Of a stretch of DNA of 11,220 nucleotides, positions 1 through 6,426 are shown piece after piece. Numbering within the stretch: the stretch's first letter is position 1; each line of letters opens with the position of its first letter. The stretch covers positions 1 to 11,220 of the forward strand of contig JAISZF010000024.1 of the NCBI GenBank assembly GCA_031269415.1, given 5' to 3'. Source of the DNA: Clostridiales bacterium. Its GTDB lineage: Bacteria; Bacillota; Clostridia; Lachnospirales; WQUN01. The position numbers and the translations under genes are program-made. The notes below the pieces were generated by a model. The model worked only from the letters and a program-made list of their open reading frames with translations. It made no database searches and was not told the DNA's origin.

Positions 1-2
1 TG

Positions 3-239
3 GCGCTGCTCGGCGGGCTGTTTACCACGGTGTCCTCGGCGTGGACGTTGGTTCTGCAGTTCCTGTTCCTGACGAGTACCGGTTTGTATATGAGTACGTG
101 GTGGATGCTGTTCGCGGGCGTCGCCATGCTGTTCGGCGCCGGGCGAGTCCTTTCTCTGGATTATTATGTAATGCCGTTTTTGAAGAAACGCTGGAGCAAG
201 CTGAAATTTATCCGGAAATGGTATCTGTACAATGACTGA
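3..239 (+). CDS. C-terminal end of a membrane protein, probably the membrane tail of Ndh2-type NADH dehydrogenase (partial, 5' end outside window)
   Basis: The reading frame is open from the first bases of the window, so only the last 78 residues are visible and no start can be assigned. They contain two hydrophobic segments (around residues 12-28 and 31-45 of the visible part) separated by GLYMSTWW, then GAGRVLSLDYYVMPFL and a basic end, KKRWSKLKFIRKWYLYND. The AGR...LD pattern after the last membrane segment resembles the end of DoxX-like membrane domains. In flavin-based EET loci the type II NADH dehydrogenase carries an extra C-terminal membrane domain that delivers electrons to the quinone pool. 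Because the next five genes match that locus, this is best read as the Ndh2 tail, but the FAD/NAD domains are not visible and a stand-alone DoxX-like protein remains possible. The stop overlaps the next start by 8 bases (ATGACTGA), implying translational coupling. Confidence 0.5.
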   Translation, partial: ALLGGLFTTVSSAWTLVLQFLFLTSTGLYMSTWWMLFAGVAMLFGAGRVLSLDYYVMPFLKKRWSKLKFIRKWYLYND

Positions 240-1251
240 CCTCATCCGCGGAGAAGATTTGCCGGAGCGGCTGGATTTGTCCGAAGCCAGGGCTTTGTCC
301 AGCCGTGTCGCGGAGCGGTCGGTTTCAAGGGCGTCCGAGCCCGCGGGTCAAATCACGCGGCACATGTGTTCCTCGATGGGCAAGGGCGTCCGTTCGTTAC
401 TTTTGCTTATATGCGCCGCTGACGACAGTTTGACGGTTCCGTCCAAGGCGGTCTTCGCGGCCGCCGCGATTGAGATATTTCACTTGGCTACGCTGGTGCA
501 TGACGACATTATCGACGAAGCGGCCACTCGCAGAGGTAAAGAGAGCGTTCAAAGCAGATTCGGCAAGAAGAACGCGGTAATTACCGGAGATTATTTGCTG
601 TGCGTGGCGCTCTCCACAGCCGCGGGCGCTGTGGAGGAAAGCGACTTTCAGAATGACACCGGCAGAGGTTTCATGTTATTCAAGAAGTATATGAACAGCT
701 TCACGAAGATTTGCCTGGGCGAAATGGATGAGGCGGCGAACAGCCGGAACCTTGCCCTGTCGCCCAGGCGGTATCTTAAGATTATTTCCGGCAAAACCGC
801 GGAATTGTTCAGAATATCCGCTGCAATCGGCGCGGCTGTTTCAGGCGCTGAGGAACTGAGTCAAACTGGGCTTATCGGATGGTATCTGGGTATGAGCTTT
901 CAAATTATTGACGACTGCAAGGACTATGGCTTTAATTCGGAAAGCGCCCTGAAACCGGTTAAGCACGATTTGACGCAGGGTGTGGTAACTCTGCCTCTGA
1001 TCCTTACGCTCGCCAAGGATCCTGTGCTGCGCGGACTGGCAAAGGAGGTTATTTCCCAAAACCGTGAGTCGGAAAGGCTCACGGAAGCTGTCGTAAAAGC
1101 GGGCGGTGTTGAGATGGCGATGGACACCGCCAGGCGATACGCCGAAAAGGCCGCAAAACTAACGGATAGTTTGTTCGACGGCCTGAAACGTGATAAATTG
1201 AGAGAACTGATAGCGAACGCGCTGTCGTCTTCCAAAGCGTTCGGAGGCTGA
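232..1251 (+). CDS. dmkB: Long-chain polyprenyl diphosphate synthase (DmkB-like, trans-isoprenyl diphosphate synthase)
   Basis: This enzyme condenses isopentenyl diphosphate units onto an allylic primer to make the polyprenyl tail of a quinone. The 339-aa length is usual for the family. Visible motifs are the first Asp-rich motif DDIID (residues 91-95) in LVHDDIIDEAATRRG, the second Asp-rich motif DDCKD (227-231), GKGVRS at 50-55 (a variant of the usual GKxLRP) and SGKTA at 186-190. The fifth residue before the first motif is Ala86, and small residues there usually allow long products (C30 or longer). The Lys usual in GKxTLP is Val here (GVVTLPL, 250-256). The family also includes heptaprenyl synthase component II, and the EetB-like gene two positions downstream is annotated as component I. 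Next to the UbiA-type gene this fits DmkB of the EET locus, which supplies the side chain of a dedicated demethylmenaquinone. Exact product length cannot be read from sequence. Confidence 0.88.
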   Translation: MTDLIRGEDLPERLDLSEARALSSRVAERSVSRASEPAGQITRHMCSSMGKGVRSLLLLICAADDSLTVPSKAVFAAAAIEIFHLATLVHDDIIDEAATRRGKESVQSRFGKKNAVITGDYLLCVALSTAAGAVEESDFQNDTGRGFMLFKKYMNSFTKICLGEMDEAANSRNLALSPRRYLKIISGKTAELFRISAAIGAAVSGAEELSQTGLIGWYLGMSFQIIDDCKDYGFNSESALKPVKHDLTQGVVTLPLILTLAKDPVLRGLAKEVISQNRESERLTEAVVKAGGVEMAMDTARRYAEKAAKLTDSLFDGLKRDKLRELIANALSSSKAFGG

Positions 1252-1252
1252 T

Positions 1253-2179
1253 ATGAGTACGTTCAGACGGTTTATCAAATTTATTGAGATCACAACCAAG
1301 CTCGCCAGCATTATTCCGTTTTTTATCGGATTGGCTTACACGTATTACCTTATGGGTTATATCGACGCGTTTCATACCCTGATATTATTGACGGCAGTGA
1401 TGCTGTTTGACATCCCCGTGACCATGATCAATAATTATCTGGATAAGAGGCGGTCAGGTGAAACGCCGCATTTCAGCAAACCGGTTTCTCTTGCTATGAT
1501 TATTCCGATGGTCGCGGGTTCAGCCGCTTTAGGCGTTTTCCTGACATACCGATTCGGGGCTGTCGTGCTGTTTACCGGAATGTTCTGCTTTTTTATCGGA
1601 ATATTCTATTCGGCGAGCCCTATATCAATCAGCAGAACGCCTTACGGGGAGATCGTTTCCGGTTTGGTGCAGGGATTCTGTATAACGTTCCTGGTTGTGT
1701 ATATCAATTCGCCCGGCGATTATCTTGTGACACTTGAGTTGGACATGAATGTCTCCCGCGCGGCCGTAAATATTCCGAATATGATTAGACTGGGCTTTAT
1801 AACCGCGCCCGCGATTCTTTGCATATCCAACATCATGCTGGCGAATAATACATGCGATGTGGAGCGTGATACGCAAAACCGCAGGTATACGCTGCCATAC
1901 TATATCGGCGGGAAAACGGCGGCGCTTCTGTTTCAACTCGTGTACGCGGCTTTATACGCGGCTTTGCTTATTTCGGTTATTATTGGCGCGGCTCCGCCTG
2001 TTTGTCTGCTGGTACTGTTAACCATACCGATCGTTAAAAAGAACGCGGCCGTTTTCGCTCAAAATCCCGTTAAGTCACGCACCTTTATACTTAGCTTGAG
2101 GAACTTTATTACCATACTTATTCCATATATAGTCACATTGTTTGCCGGCGGCGTTTACAGGTGGTGGGGTTATCACTAA
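1253..2179 (+). CDS. dmkA: UbiA/MenA-type prenyltransferase (DmkA-like, 1,4-dihydroxy-2-naphthoate polyprenyltransferase)
   Basis: This is an integral membrane enzyme expected to attach the polyprenyl chain to a naphthoate head group, giving demethylmenaquinone. The 308-aa protein is hydrophobic throughout, with several membrane segments. Family signatures are a first polar motif N60-x3-D64 in MINNYLDKRRSGET (similar in layout to the NDYxD motif of MenA), the segment YSASPISISRTPYGE (119-133) and the second motif D202VERD206 followed by NRRYTLP. The first motif lacks the second Asp of the classical UbiA form NxxxDxxxD, with Ser at that place, which is closer to MenA than to UbiA proper. A GGAGG site at 1243-1247 sits five bases before the ATG, and only one base separates the gene from the upstream stop. 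Its neighbours argue for a quinone dedicated to EET rather than the general respiratory menaquinone. The substrate is inferred, and a heme or other aromatic acceptor is less likely here. Confidence 0.82.
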   Translation: MSTFRRFIKFIEITTKLASIIPFFIGLAYTYYLMGYIDAFHTLILLTAVMLFDIPVTMINNYLDKRRSGETPHFSKPVSLAMIIPMVAGSAALGVFLTYRFGAVVLFTGMFCFFIGIFYSASPISISRTPYGEIVSGLVQGFCITFLVVYINSPGDYLVTLELDMNVSRAAVNIPNMIRLGFITAPAILCISNIMLANNTCDVERDTQNRRYTLPYYIGGKTAALLFQLVYAALYAALLISVIIGAAPPVCLLVLLTIPIVKKNAAVFAQNPVKSRTFILSLRNFITILIPYIVTLFAGGVYRWWGYH

Positions 2180-2675
2180 AGTCAGGCGTATCGCTATGCT
2201 GGGCATAATGCTTTCTGTTATGTTTGTGCTTTCATCATTGGAGCGGATACTGCCGCCGCTGCCGTTCATGCCGCCGAGCGCGCGCATTGGCCTCGCTAAC
2301 GTAGTGGTTATGTACTCGGTATTTTTTATCGGGGCGAAAGAGGCTTTCGCTCTGAACATCCTTAAAGCGGCGCTTATCACTCTGTCTCGGGGTCCTATAT
2401 CCGGCGCTTTAAGCTTGGCCGGCGGGCTGTTGTCCGTTTGCGCGGTTGTGGTTCTGGTAAAAGTCTTTGGGCAGAAGATATCCATGGTCATGATCAGCGT
2501 TGCCAGCGCGATGGCGCATAATTTGGGGCAGCTTATGGTGTTCGCCTTCATTATGGGGCTGTCAGCCGCTCTGTACTATCTGCCGATATTAATGGCTATC
2601 AGCATTTTTTTAGGCATAATCACCGGCATTACGCTGAATGTGATTCTGCCTGTTATAAAAAAAGGAGGATATTAA
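2142..2675 (+). CDS. eetB: Gx transporter family membrane protein (EetB-like; heptaprenyl diphosphate synthase component I family)
   Basis: This is a small polytopic membrane protein of about five to six helices. It carries the hallmarks of the family annotated as Gx transporter or heptaprenyl diphosphate synthase component I: LSSLERILPPLPF (30-42), ARIGLANVVV (47-56), SLAGGLLSV (91-99) and AHNLGQL (125-131). In Listeria the homologue EetB, with EetA, is needed for extracellular electron transfer. Its molecular role is unsettled, and the family resembles ECF transporter S components. The start is uncertain. The frame opens at a TTG (2142), 38 bases inside dmkA and without a clear ribosome site. 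An in-frame ATG at 2196 would remove the basic KVRR before helix 1. The best-placed purine-rich stretch (AGGTGG, 2159-2164) precedes an ATC codon at 2172, just before that segment. The stop TAA shares its last base with the ATG of the next gene. Confidence 0.8.
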   Translation: MPAAFTGGGVITKVRRIAMLGIMLSVMFVLSSLERILPPLPFMPPSARIGLANVVVMYSVFFIGAKEAFALNILKAALITLSRGPISGALSLAGGLLSVCAVVVLVKVFGQKISMVMISVASAMAHNLGQLMVFAFIMGLSAALYYLPILMAISIFLGIITGITLNVILPVIKKGGY

Positions 2676-3232
2676 TGAGGAAATTCTTTACAAACGCCGC
2701 GATTCTGACCTCGGCGGCCATTCTGGCGACATCCTGCTCCGGGGGGAGCGGAAGCGGCGGCGGCTACAAGACCGGGTTCGGTATTGTAACCCATATCGGG
2801 AGTTCAGCTTCGGCGACCGCGGAAGCCGCGGGCAAGGGCCAGGTGGATTCCTATATCGCCGTCATAACCTTGGACGCGAGCGGGAAAATAACCAAATGTC
2901 AGTTGGATGTCGCTCAGACCGCCGTAAACTTCGACGCGACCGGCGTTGTAACGTCTGATTTAGCCGAGCCTGTTAAGTCCAAACTGGAGAAAAAAGATGA
3001 GTATGGCATGAAACAGGCCTCAGCAATCGGCAAAGAATGGTATGAACAGGCTACCGCGCTGGCGGAGTGGTGCGTCGGCAAGACAGTGGATGAGGTTAAA
3101 GGGCTGAAGATTAAAGCTGTTAACGAAGAGCATACCACCGTGCCGGACATACCGGAACTGACGTCATCCGTTACCATCGCGGTCGGCGATTGGTTACTCG
3201 CTGTAGAGAAGGCCGCCGCTAATGCGCAGTAA
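2675..3232 (+). CDS. PplA-like secreted lipoprotein, probable flavinylated electron carrier of the EET pathway
   Basis: A 185-aa lipoprotein with a typical signal peptide: basic MRK, a hydrophobic core, then ATSC with the lipidated Cys at 21. A Ser/Gly linker (22-30) leads into a single globular domain. The domain resembles the repeated unit of Listeria PplA, an extracellular lipoprotein that FmnB loads covalently with FMN. Shared-looking signatures are YKTGFGIVTHIGSS (31-44), QTAVNFDATG (81-90), DEYGMKQASAIGKEWYEQ (108-125) and ELTSSVTIAVGDW (161-173). The match is from memory of the family, not an alignment. PplA carries two such domains, and this protein only one. The textbook [S/D]GAT flavinylation motif is absent. 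Candidate Thr/Ser acceptors are in GSSASATAE (42-50) and LTSSVT (162-167), but the site cannot be assigned. Two further cysteines (75 and 133) would lie outside the membrane. A strong AAGGAGG at 2662-2668 stands six bases before the ATG, and the FMN transferase gene follows at once. Confidence 0.75.
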   Translation: MRKFFTNAAILTSAAILATSCSGGSGSGGGYKTGFGIVTHIGSSASATAEAAGKGQVDSYIAVITLDASGKITKCQLDVAQTAVNFDATGVVTSDLAEPVKSKLEKKDEYGMKQASAIGKEWYEQATALAEWCVGKTVDEVKGLKIKAVNEEHTTVPDIPELTSSVTIAVGDWLLAVEKAAANAQ

Positions 3233-4367
3233 GTTTGTATGGCTGTTGAGGGATACTCAACAGCCTTTGTTTTATTCGCGAGGAAGGCTTAAAGGACGAC
3301 TTGGACGCTCAATCGCCGGCATGTTGGCGATTATGTCTCTCTGTACGGCATGCGGCGGAAAGCCGGGCAAATACGCCGCCGAATTCGACGGTCTGTTTGA
3401 CACCCACGCGGAGATAGTGGGTTACGCGGGCAGCCAGAGCGAATTCACGAAACACTCCCAGAAGATCTATAGCGAAATGACGGAATATTCCCAATTGTTT
3501 GACATCTACAATAATTATGACGGAATAAATAATCTGAAAACCGTAAACGATAACGCCGGGATCGCTCCTGTGTCCGTAGACGAGAGGGTGATCGCGTTTT
3601 TGACTCGCTGTATGGATAATTATCCAACAGCAGAGTATAAAGTCAATATCGCCATGGGCTCGGTTCTATCGATCTGGCACGAATACCGCGAACACGGCCT
3701 TCTGAACCCCGCGGAGGCGGAATTGCCCGATATGGGCGAACTTGAGGCTGCCGCCTTGAATACGGATATAAAAAACCTTATCATAGATAAAGAAGCGGGT
3801 ACGGTATTTTTGAAGAATAAAGGTATGTCTTTGGATGTGGGCGCGGCGGCCAAGGGATACGCCATCGGGCTTACTGTGAATGAGGCCGCGGCAATGGGTA
3901 TGACGTCCGCGCTTATCAATATGGGCGGCAATATTATCGCTGTCGGCAAACCCTTAGACGGCGTCAGGGAACGCTGGGGCGTAGGCGTTCAGGACCCTGA
4001 GCTGGCTGTGGACGGTTCCGCGAATATACTCGATACGATTTTTGTCAACGACCGCGCCGTGGTTTCCAGCGGCGACTATCAACGATATTATATTGTAGAT
4101 AATGAGCGTTATAATCACATTATTGACCCGAAAACGCTGATGCCCGCGCGGAAGTACGCGTCGGTAACCGTTATTCACGCGGATTCGGATGTCGCGGACT
4201 TCCTTTCGACCGCCCTGTTTATCGCGGATGAATCCGAAGGACGCGCTATGTGCGAAAAAAACAGCGCCGAGGCGTTATGGGTTTATCCGGGCGGCAAGGT
4301 CAGTTACACGGACGGGTACAAAGCTGTGTCAAAGGTCTATGGGGGATACTCAGCGGTGGACGATTAA
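3222..4367 (+). CDS. fmnB: FAD:protein FMN transferase, ApbE/FmnB family lipoprotein
   Basis: This extracytoplasmic, Mg-dependent enzyme takes FMN from FAD and links it by a phosphoester bond to Thr/Ser of target proteins. The lipoprotein encoded just upstream is its probable substrate. Residue numbers count from the ATG at 3222. ApbE motifs run in order: FDTHAEIVGY (59-68), LFDIYN (92-97), DVGAAAKGYA (205-214), INMGGNIIAVG (232-242), VSSGDYQRYY (281-290), NHIIDPKT (298-305) and ADFLSTALFI (325-334). A hydrophobic stretch ending CTAC puts a lipidated Cys at 44. The start is doubtful. ATG 3222 has a GAGAAGG-type site nine bases upstream and overlaps the previous stop, but it gives an unusually long signal with a charged middle, and its codons run through a terminator hairpin (3241-3273). 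An in-frame TTG at 3267 would give a more usual lipoprotein signal, though without a visible ribosome site. The family assignment is firm. Confidence 0.92.
   Translation: MRSKFVWLLRDTQQPLFYSRGRLKGRLGRSIAGMLAIMSLCTACGGKPGKYAAEFDGLFDTHAEIVGYAGSQSEFTKHSQKIYSEMTEYSQLFDIYNNYDGINNLKTVNDNAGIAPVSVDERVIAFLTRCMDNYPTAEYKVNIAMGSVLSIWHEYREHGLLNPAEAELPDMGELEAAALNTDIKNLIIDKEAGTVFLKNKGMSLDVGAAAKGYAIGLTVNEAAAMGMTSALINMGGNIIAVGKPLDGVRERWGVGVQDPELAVDGSANILDTIFVNDRAVVSSGDYQRYYIVDNERYNHIIDPKTLMPARKYASVTVIHADSDVADFLSTALFIADESEGRAMCEKNSAEALWVYPGGKVSYTDGYKAVSKVYGGYSAVDD
3241..3273 (+). terminator. Rho-independent terminator between the PplA-like gene and fmnB (intra-operon)
   Basis: GGCTGTTGAG (3241-3250) and CTCAACAGCC (3256-3265) form a perfect 10-bp stem with a 5-base loop, followed at once by TTTGTTTT. 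It begins 9 bases after the stop of the upstream lipoprotein gene, the normal place for a 3' terminator. It also lies inside the longest reading frame of fmnB, so it probably reduces fmnB expression relative to the lipoprotein or acts as an attenuator. Efficiency is inferred from structure only. Confidence 0.85.
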
Positions 4368-4382
4368 AGTCGAAATATGCGG

Positions 4383-4411
4383 TTGACTGTTGCGCTGATG
4401 GATCATATACT
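4383..4411 (+). promoter_or_regulatory. Predicted sigma-A promoter of the two-gene unit
   Basis: TTGACT (4383-4388) and TATACT (4406-4411) are separated by exactly 17 bases, each matching five of six consensus positions. Transcription would start near 4418, about 30 bases before the proposed start codon at 4448. It lies just after the fmnB stop, so the next two genes can be expressed independently of the EET operon. Confidence 0.75.
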
Positions 4412-4417
4412 TTGAGA

Positions 4418-4430
4418 GTAACAGTGTTAC
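4418..4430. promoter_or_regulatory. 13-bp palindrome at the predicted transcription start (candidate operator)
   Basis: GTAACA-G-TGTTAC is a perfect 6-bp inverted repeat around one central base. It starts at the predicted +1 of the promoter at 4383-4411, where a bound dimeric repressor would block initiation. No regulator gene is visible nearby, and the site resembles no operator I can name with confidence. Confidence 0.45.
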
Positions 4431-4432
4431 AT

Positions 4433-4440
4433 AAGGAGGT
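4433..4440 (+). promoter_or_regulatory. Strong Shine-Dalgarno site pointing to an AUA start codon
   Basis: AAGGAGGT is the full consensus complement of the 16S rRNA 3' end. It is followed by seven bases and then ATA at 4448. No ATG, GTG or TTG lies within normal distance downstream in any frame that stays open. This site therefore decides the start of the 151-aa gene. Confidence 0.75.
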
Positions 4441-4447
4441 TTTTCGT

Positions 4448-4903
4448 ATAAACAGTTTTTTCGATAAAGTCCGATCATCCGCCGAATCGGCGGCCTATAA
4501 AATCAGCGTGCGCACAAACACGGCTTGGCGTAAAGCCATGCTGAACAAGCGGATTATTGAGCGGCGCGCGGATATGACGAATGCCTATAAAATACTGGCG
4601 CGTCGCTATTATGAAATGTGGAAATCGGAAAAAGTGGATTTTGATGAGATAGACGCGATCTGCCAAAGCATCTTGGACAAAGAAGATGAAGTTAACGGAA
4701 TGGAGCTTGAAATACGCGAACTGGCGCGAAAAGAACGCGCTGATATTGACAGGTGGGAAGAACTTCGGAAAGCGGAAAAACCTGTCGCGTATAATGTGGT
4801 TAAGCGGGAACCGGAGCCGATAATTGAGCCGGAAGCGGAAACGGGCGGCTCGGAGGAGGTTGTTTCCGCGGAGGGCAGTTCTGAACACAAGGAAACCGAA
4901 TAA
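4448..4903 (+). CDS. 151-aa charged helical protein of unknown function (predicted AUA start)
   Basis: I do not recognise a named family. The N-terminus, NSFFDKVRSSAESAAYKI, is an amphipathic helix like those opening small clostridial proteins that have coiled coils and a C-terminal zinc ribbon. Here a helical, coiled-coil-prone stretch (about 40-111) follows, then an acidic, Pro/Glu-rich, probably disordered tail (119-151). There is no zinc ribbon, no signal peptide and no membrane segment, so it should be cytoplasmic or peripheral. The start is placed at ATA 4448 because a full Shine-Dalgarno site (4433-4440) is seven bases upstream. The frame also extends upstream to an ATG at 4250 inside fmnB, before the promoter. 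An in-frame GTG at 4424 would lie about six bases after the predicted transcription start with no ribosome site. ATG 4538 would remove the N-terminal helix. It shares a promoter with the membrane protein gene 60 bases downstream. Confidence 0.7.
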   Translation: MNSFFDKVRSSAESAAYKISVRTNTAWRKAMLNKRIIERRADMTNAYKILARRYYEMWKSEKVDFDEIDAICQSILDKEDEVNGMELEIRELARKERADIDRWEELRKAEKPVAYNVVKREPEPIIEPEAETGGSEEVVSAEGSSEHKETE

Positions 4904-4922
4904 GAATTTCAGTGAATACAGC

Positions 4923-4940
4923 GCGGTGTTTTTACACCGC
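4923..4940 (+). other. Small intergenic hairpin between the two genes of the unit
   Basis: GCGGTGT (4923-4929) and ACACCGC (4934-4940) pair around a TTTT loop in the 60-base gap before the membrane protein gene. No T-tract follows, so it is not a classic terminator. It may affect mRNA processing or stability. Confidence 0.4.
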
Positions 4941-4963
4941 CGACTGACGAGAGGAGGCCGTCC

Positions 4964-6409
4964 ATGGCCGATGAGCCGAAACATTCAGGCAGGCGGCCGG
5001 ATAAGCCTTTAGCCAAACCGGTCAGGCTGTTTCCGCTGGCGGATGAAATCACGGACGACGCCGCGCTGATTGTCGATCCGGAAGGTTCCCGACACCCGAA
5101 GGCGCGAAAATTGCTGTCGATCCTTTCGATCGCGATAGTATTTGTTATATGCGTCTATTTGCTTAGGTTCCCGATCAGCGGCTTCTTCTCCCCCGGGCTG
5201 TATATCTCGTTAGCCGCCAAAAATACGGCTAAATCTCTTTTCCGCGAGTTAGTGACGCTTACTTCAGGCAACAGTGTGATTAAGCGCGGCGAGGCTTTGC
5301 TGCGGGAGCCTAATGAGCAGAACCTGCGGCTGAACGCCGTTGGGCCGCTTGCAAACCCTGTTGATCTCACATTACGTAATGACAATAAGCGCGATCAATT
5401 AATGTTGGAACTGTCACGTGAGCCGAACGTAAACGCTAGTTTTTACTTATCTGACAGCACTATAGGTATAAGAATAGATCAGAATGTGTATACCGCCGAT
5501 CCTCGCGAGGCGGGAGGGGATTTAGACGCCTTACTGGAGTCCAACGGGTTGGGCATACGTACGCCTTCTGGCCTGGATGTATCATACAACGCGTGCAAAC
5601 GCCTCATAATGGGAGGCAGCATCGGAGCGGTCGCCCCGGCGTATGAGCGCTTACGGGTCAGATATGCCGAACTTGTCCTGGAACTGCTCGAGACCGCGAA
5701 ATATCAGCGAGTCGGCGGCGAGAAGCTGCAACTGGGCGGAAAAACCGTAAACAGCAAGGCCGTAACCATGCGGATTTCCGCGCGGGATATGCGGGAATGG
5801 CTGATCAAACTGGCGGATACCATCAAAGCCGACGAGGATTTGGCGGAGATGTTCGGCAAGCTTCGGGATGATATGGAAATCGCGGTGCGCGGCCAGCGGT
5901 TTTTTCACGACGGCGATATCGTAATAAAATTTCTCTGTTATGAAAACAAGATCGTTTCCGTACGCTACAGCCATTTGGAATCTCAGATTTTTTATGAGGC
6001 AGGGACGCTGGGCGAGAAATATCGGTTGGATAATATCTATTTCTCTTCATCCGGCCACGGAGACATGATGCTTCAGGCGGTCGGCAGCCATGTGTCACCG
6101 GGCGAGTTCCGCACGAATTTGTATATAAGCGGTCTGGGCCAATTGGACGCGCTGGATAAACTGCAGATTGTATGGGATCCGTCCGGGAAATCCGACAACG
6201 TAACCCTGGGAAAGTCCGGCAGGGTCGTCGGCAGGTTTACATTAGCCGAAAACGAAGGCGGAATCATATTAGATATACCCGCTGTTCAAAATAACTCCTT
6301 GGCCGGAATATATACGCTGACGGAGATGGCCAGCCGCCCGGAATGGCCGGAGAACGCGGCGTCACTCGCCGAGATTGATCTGAAAATGTTAACGGCGCTG
6401 CTAAAATAA
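4964..6409 (+). CDS. Single-pass membrane protein with a large extracytoplasmic domain, unknown function
   Basis: A 481-aa protein I cannot name. Residues 1-49 are polar and basic, ending in RHPKARK. One membrane segment follows (about 50-67, LLSILSIAIVFVICVYLL), and the remaining roughly 410 residues would lie outside the cell (N-in topology by the positive-inside rule). There is no lipobox, and the charged N-terminus is too long for a cleavable signal. The outer part begins with a helical region (about 85-115), then mixed strand-rich sequence. The stretch around 244-290 (KYQRVGGEKLQLGGKTVNSK then a helical segment) looks like the repeated strand-plus-helix pattern of lipid-binding or lipoprotein-like outer domains in clostridial hypothetical proteins, but this is a weak impression. 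No metal-binding or redox motif is evident and cysteines are few. AGGAGG at 4952-4957, six bases before the ATG, supports the start. It is probably cotranscribed with the 151-aa gene. Confidence 0.8.
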   Translation: MADEPKHSGRRPDKPLAKPVRLFPLADEITDDAALIVDPEGSRHPKARKLLSILSIAIVFVICVYLLRFPISGFFSPGLYISLAAKNTAKSLFRELVTLTSGNSVIKRGEALLREPNEQNLRLNAVGPLANPVDLTLRNDNKRDQLMLELSREPNVNASFYLSDSTIGIRIDQNVYTADPREAGGDLDALLESNGLGIRTPSGLDVSYNACKRLIMGGSIGAVAPAYERLRVRYAELVLELLETAKYQRVGGEKLQLGGKTVNSKAVTMRISARDMREWLIKLADTIKADEDLAEMFGKLRDDMEIAVRGQRFFHDGDIVIKFLCYENKIVSVRYSHLESQIFYEAGTLGEKYRLDNIYFSSSGHGDMMLQAVGSHVSPGEFRTNLYISGLGQLDALDKLQIVWDPSGKSDNVTLGKSGRVVGRFTLAENEGGIILDIPAVQNNSLAGIYTLTEMASRPEWPENAASLAEIDLKMLTALLK

Positions 6410-6426
6410 GGATTGAGGATGTATAT

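Noticed and set aside
4250..4447. Upstream extension of the 151-aa gene to an ATG at 4250
   Set aside because: It would lie inside fmnB in another frame and before the predicted promoter. The extension has low-complexity, non-conserved-looking sequence, and the full Shine-Dalgarno site is at 4433-4440.
4923..4940. Hairpin in the 60-base gap taken as a terminator between the two unknown genes
   Set aside because: The stem is only 7 bp and no T-tract follows. It is kept only as a possible RNA structure.
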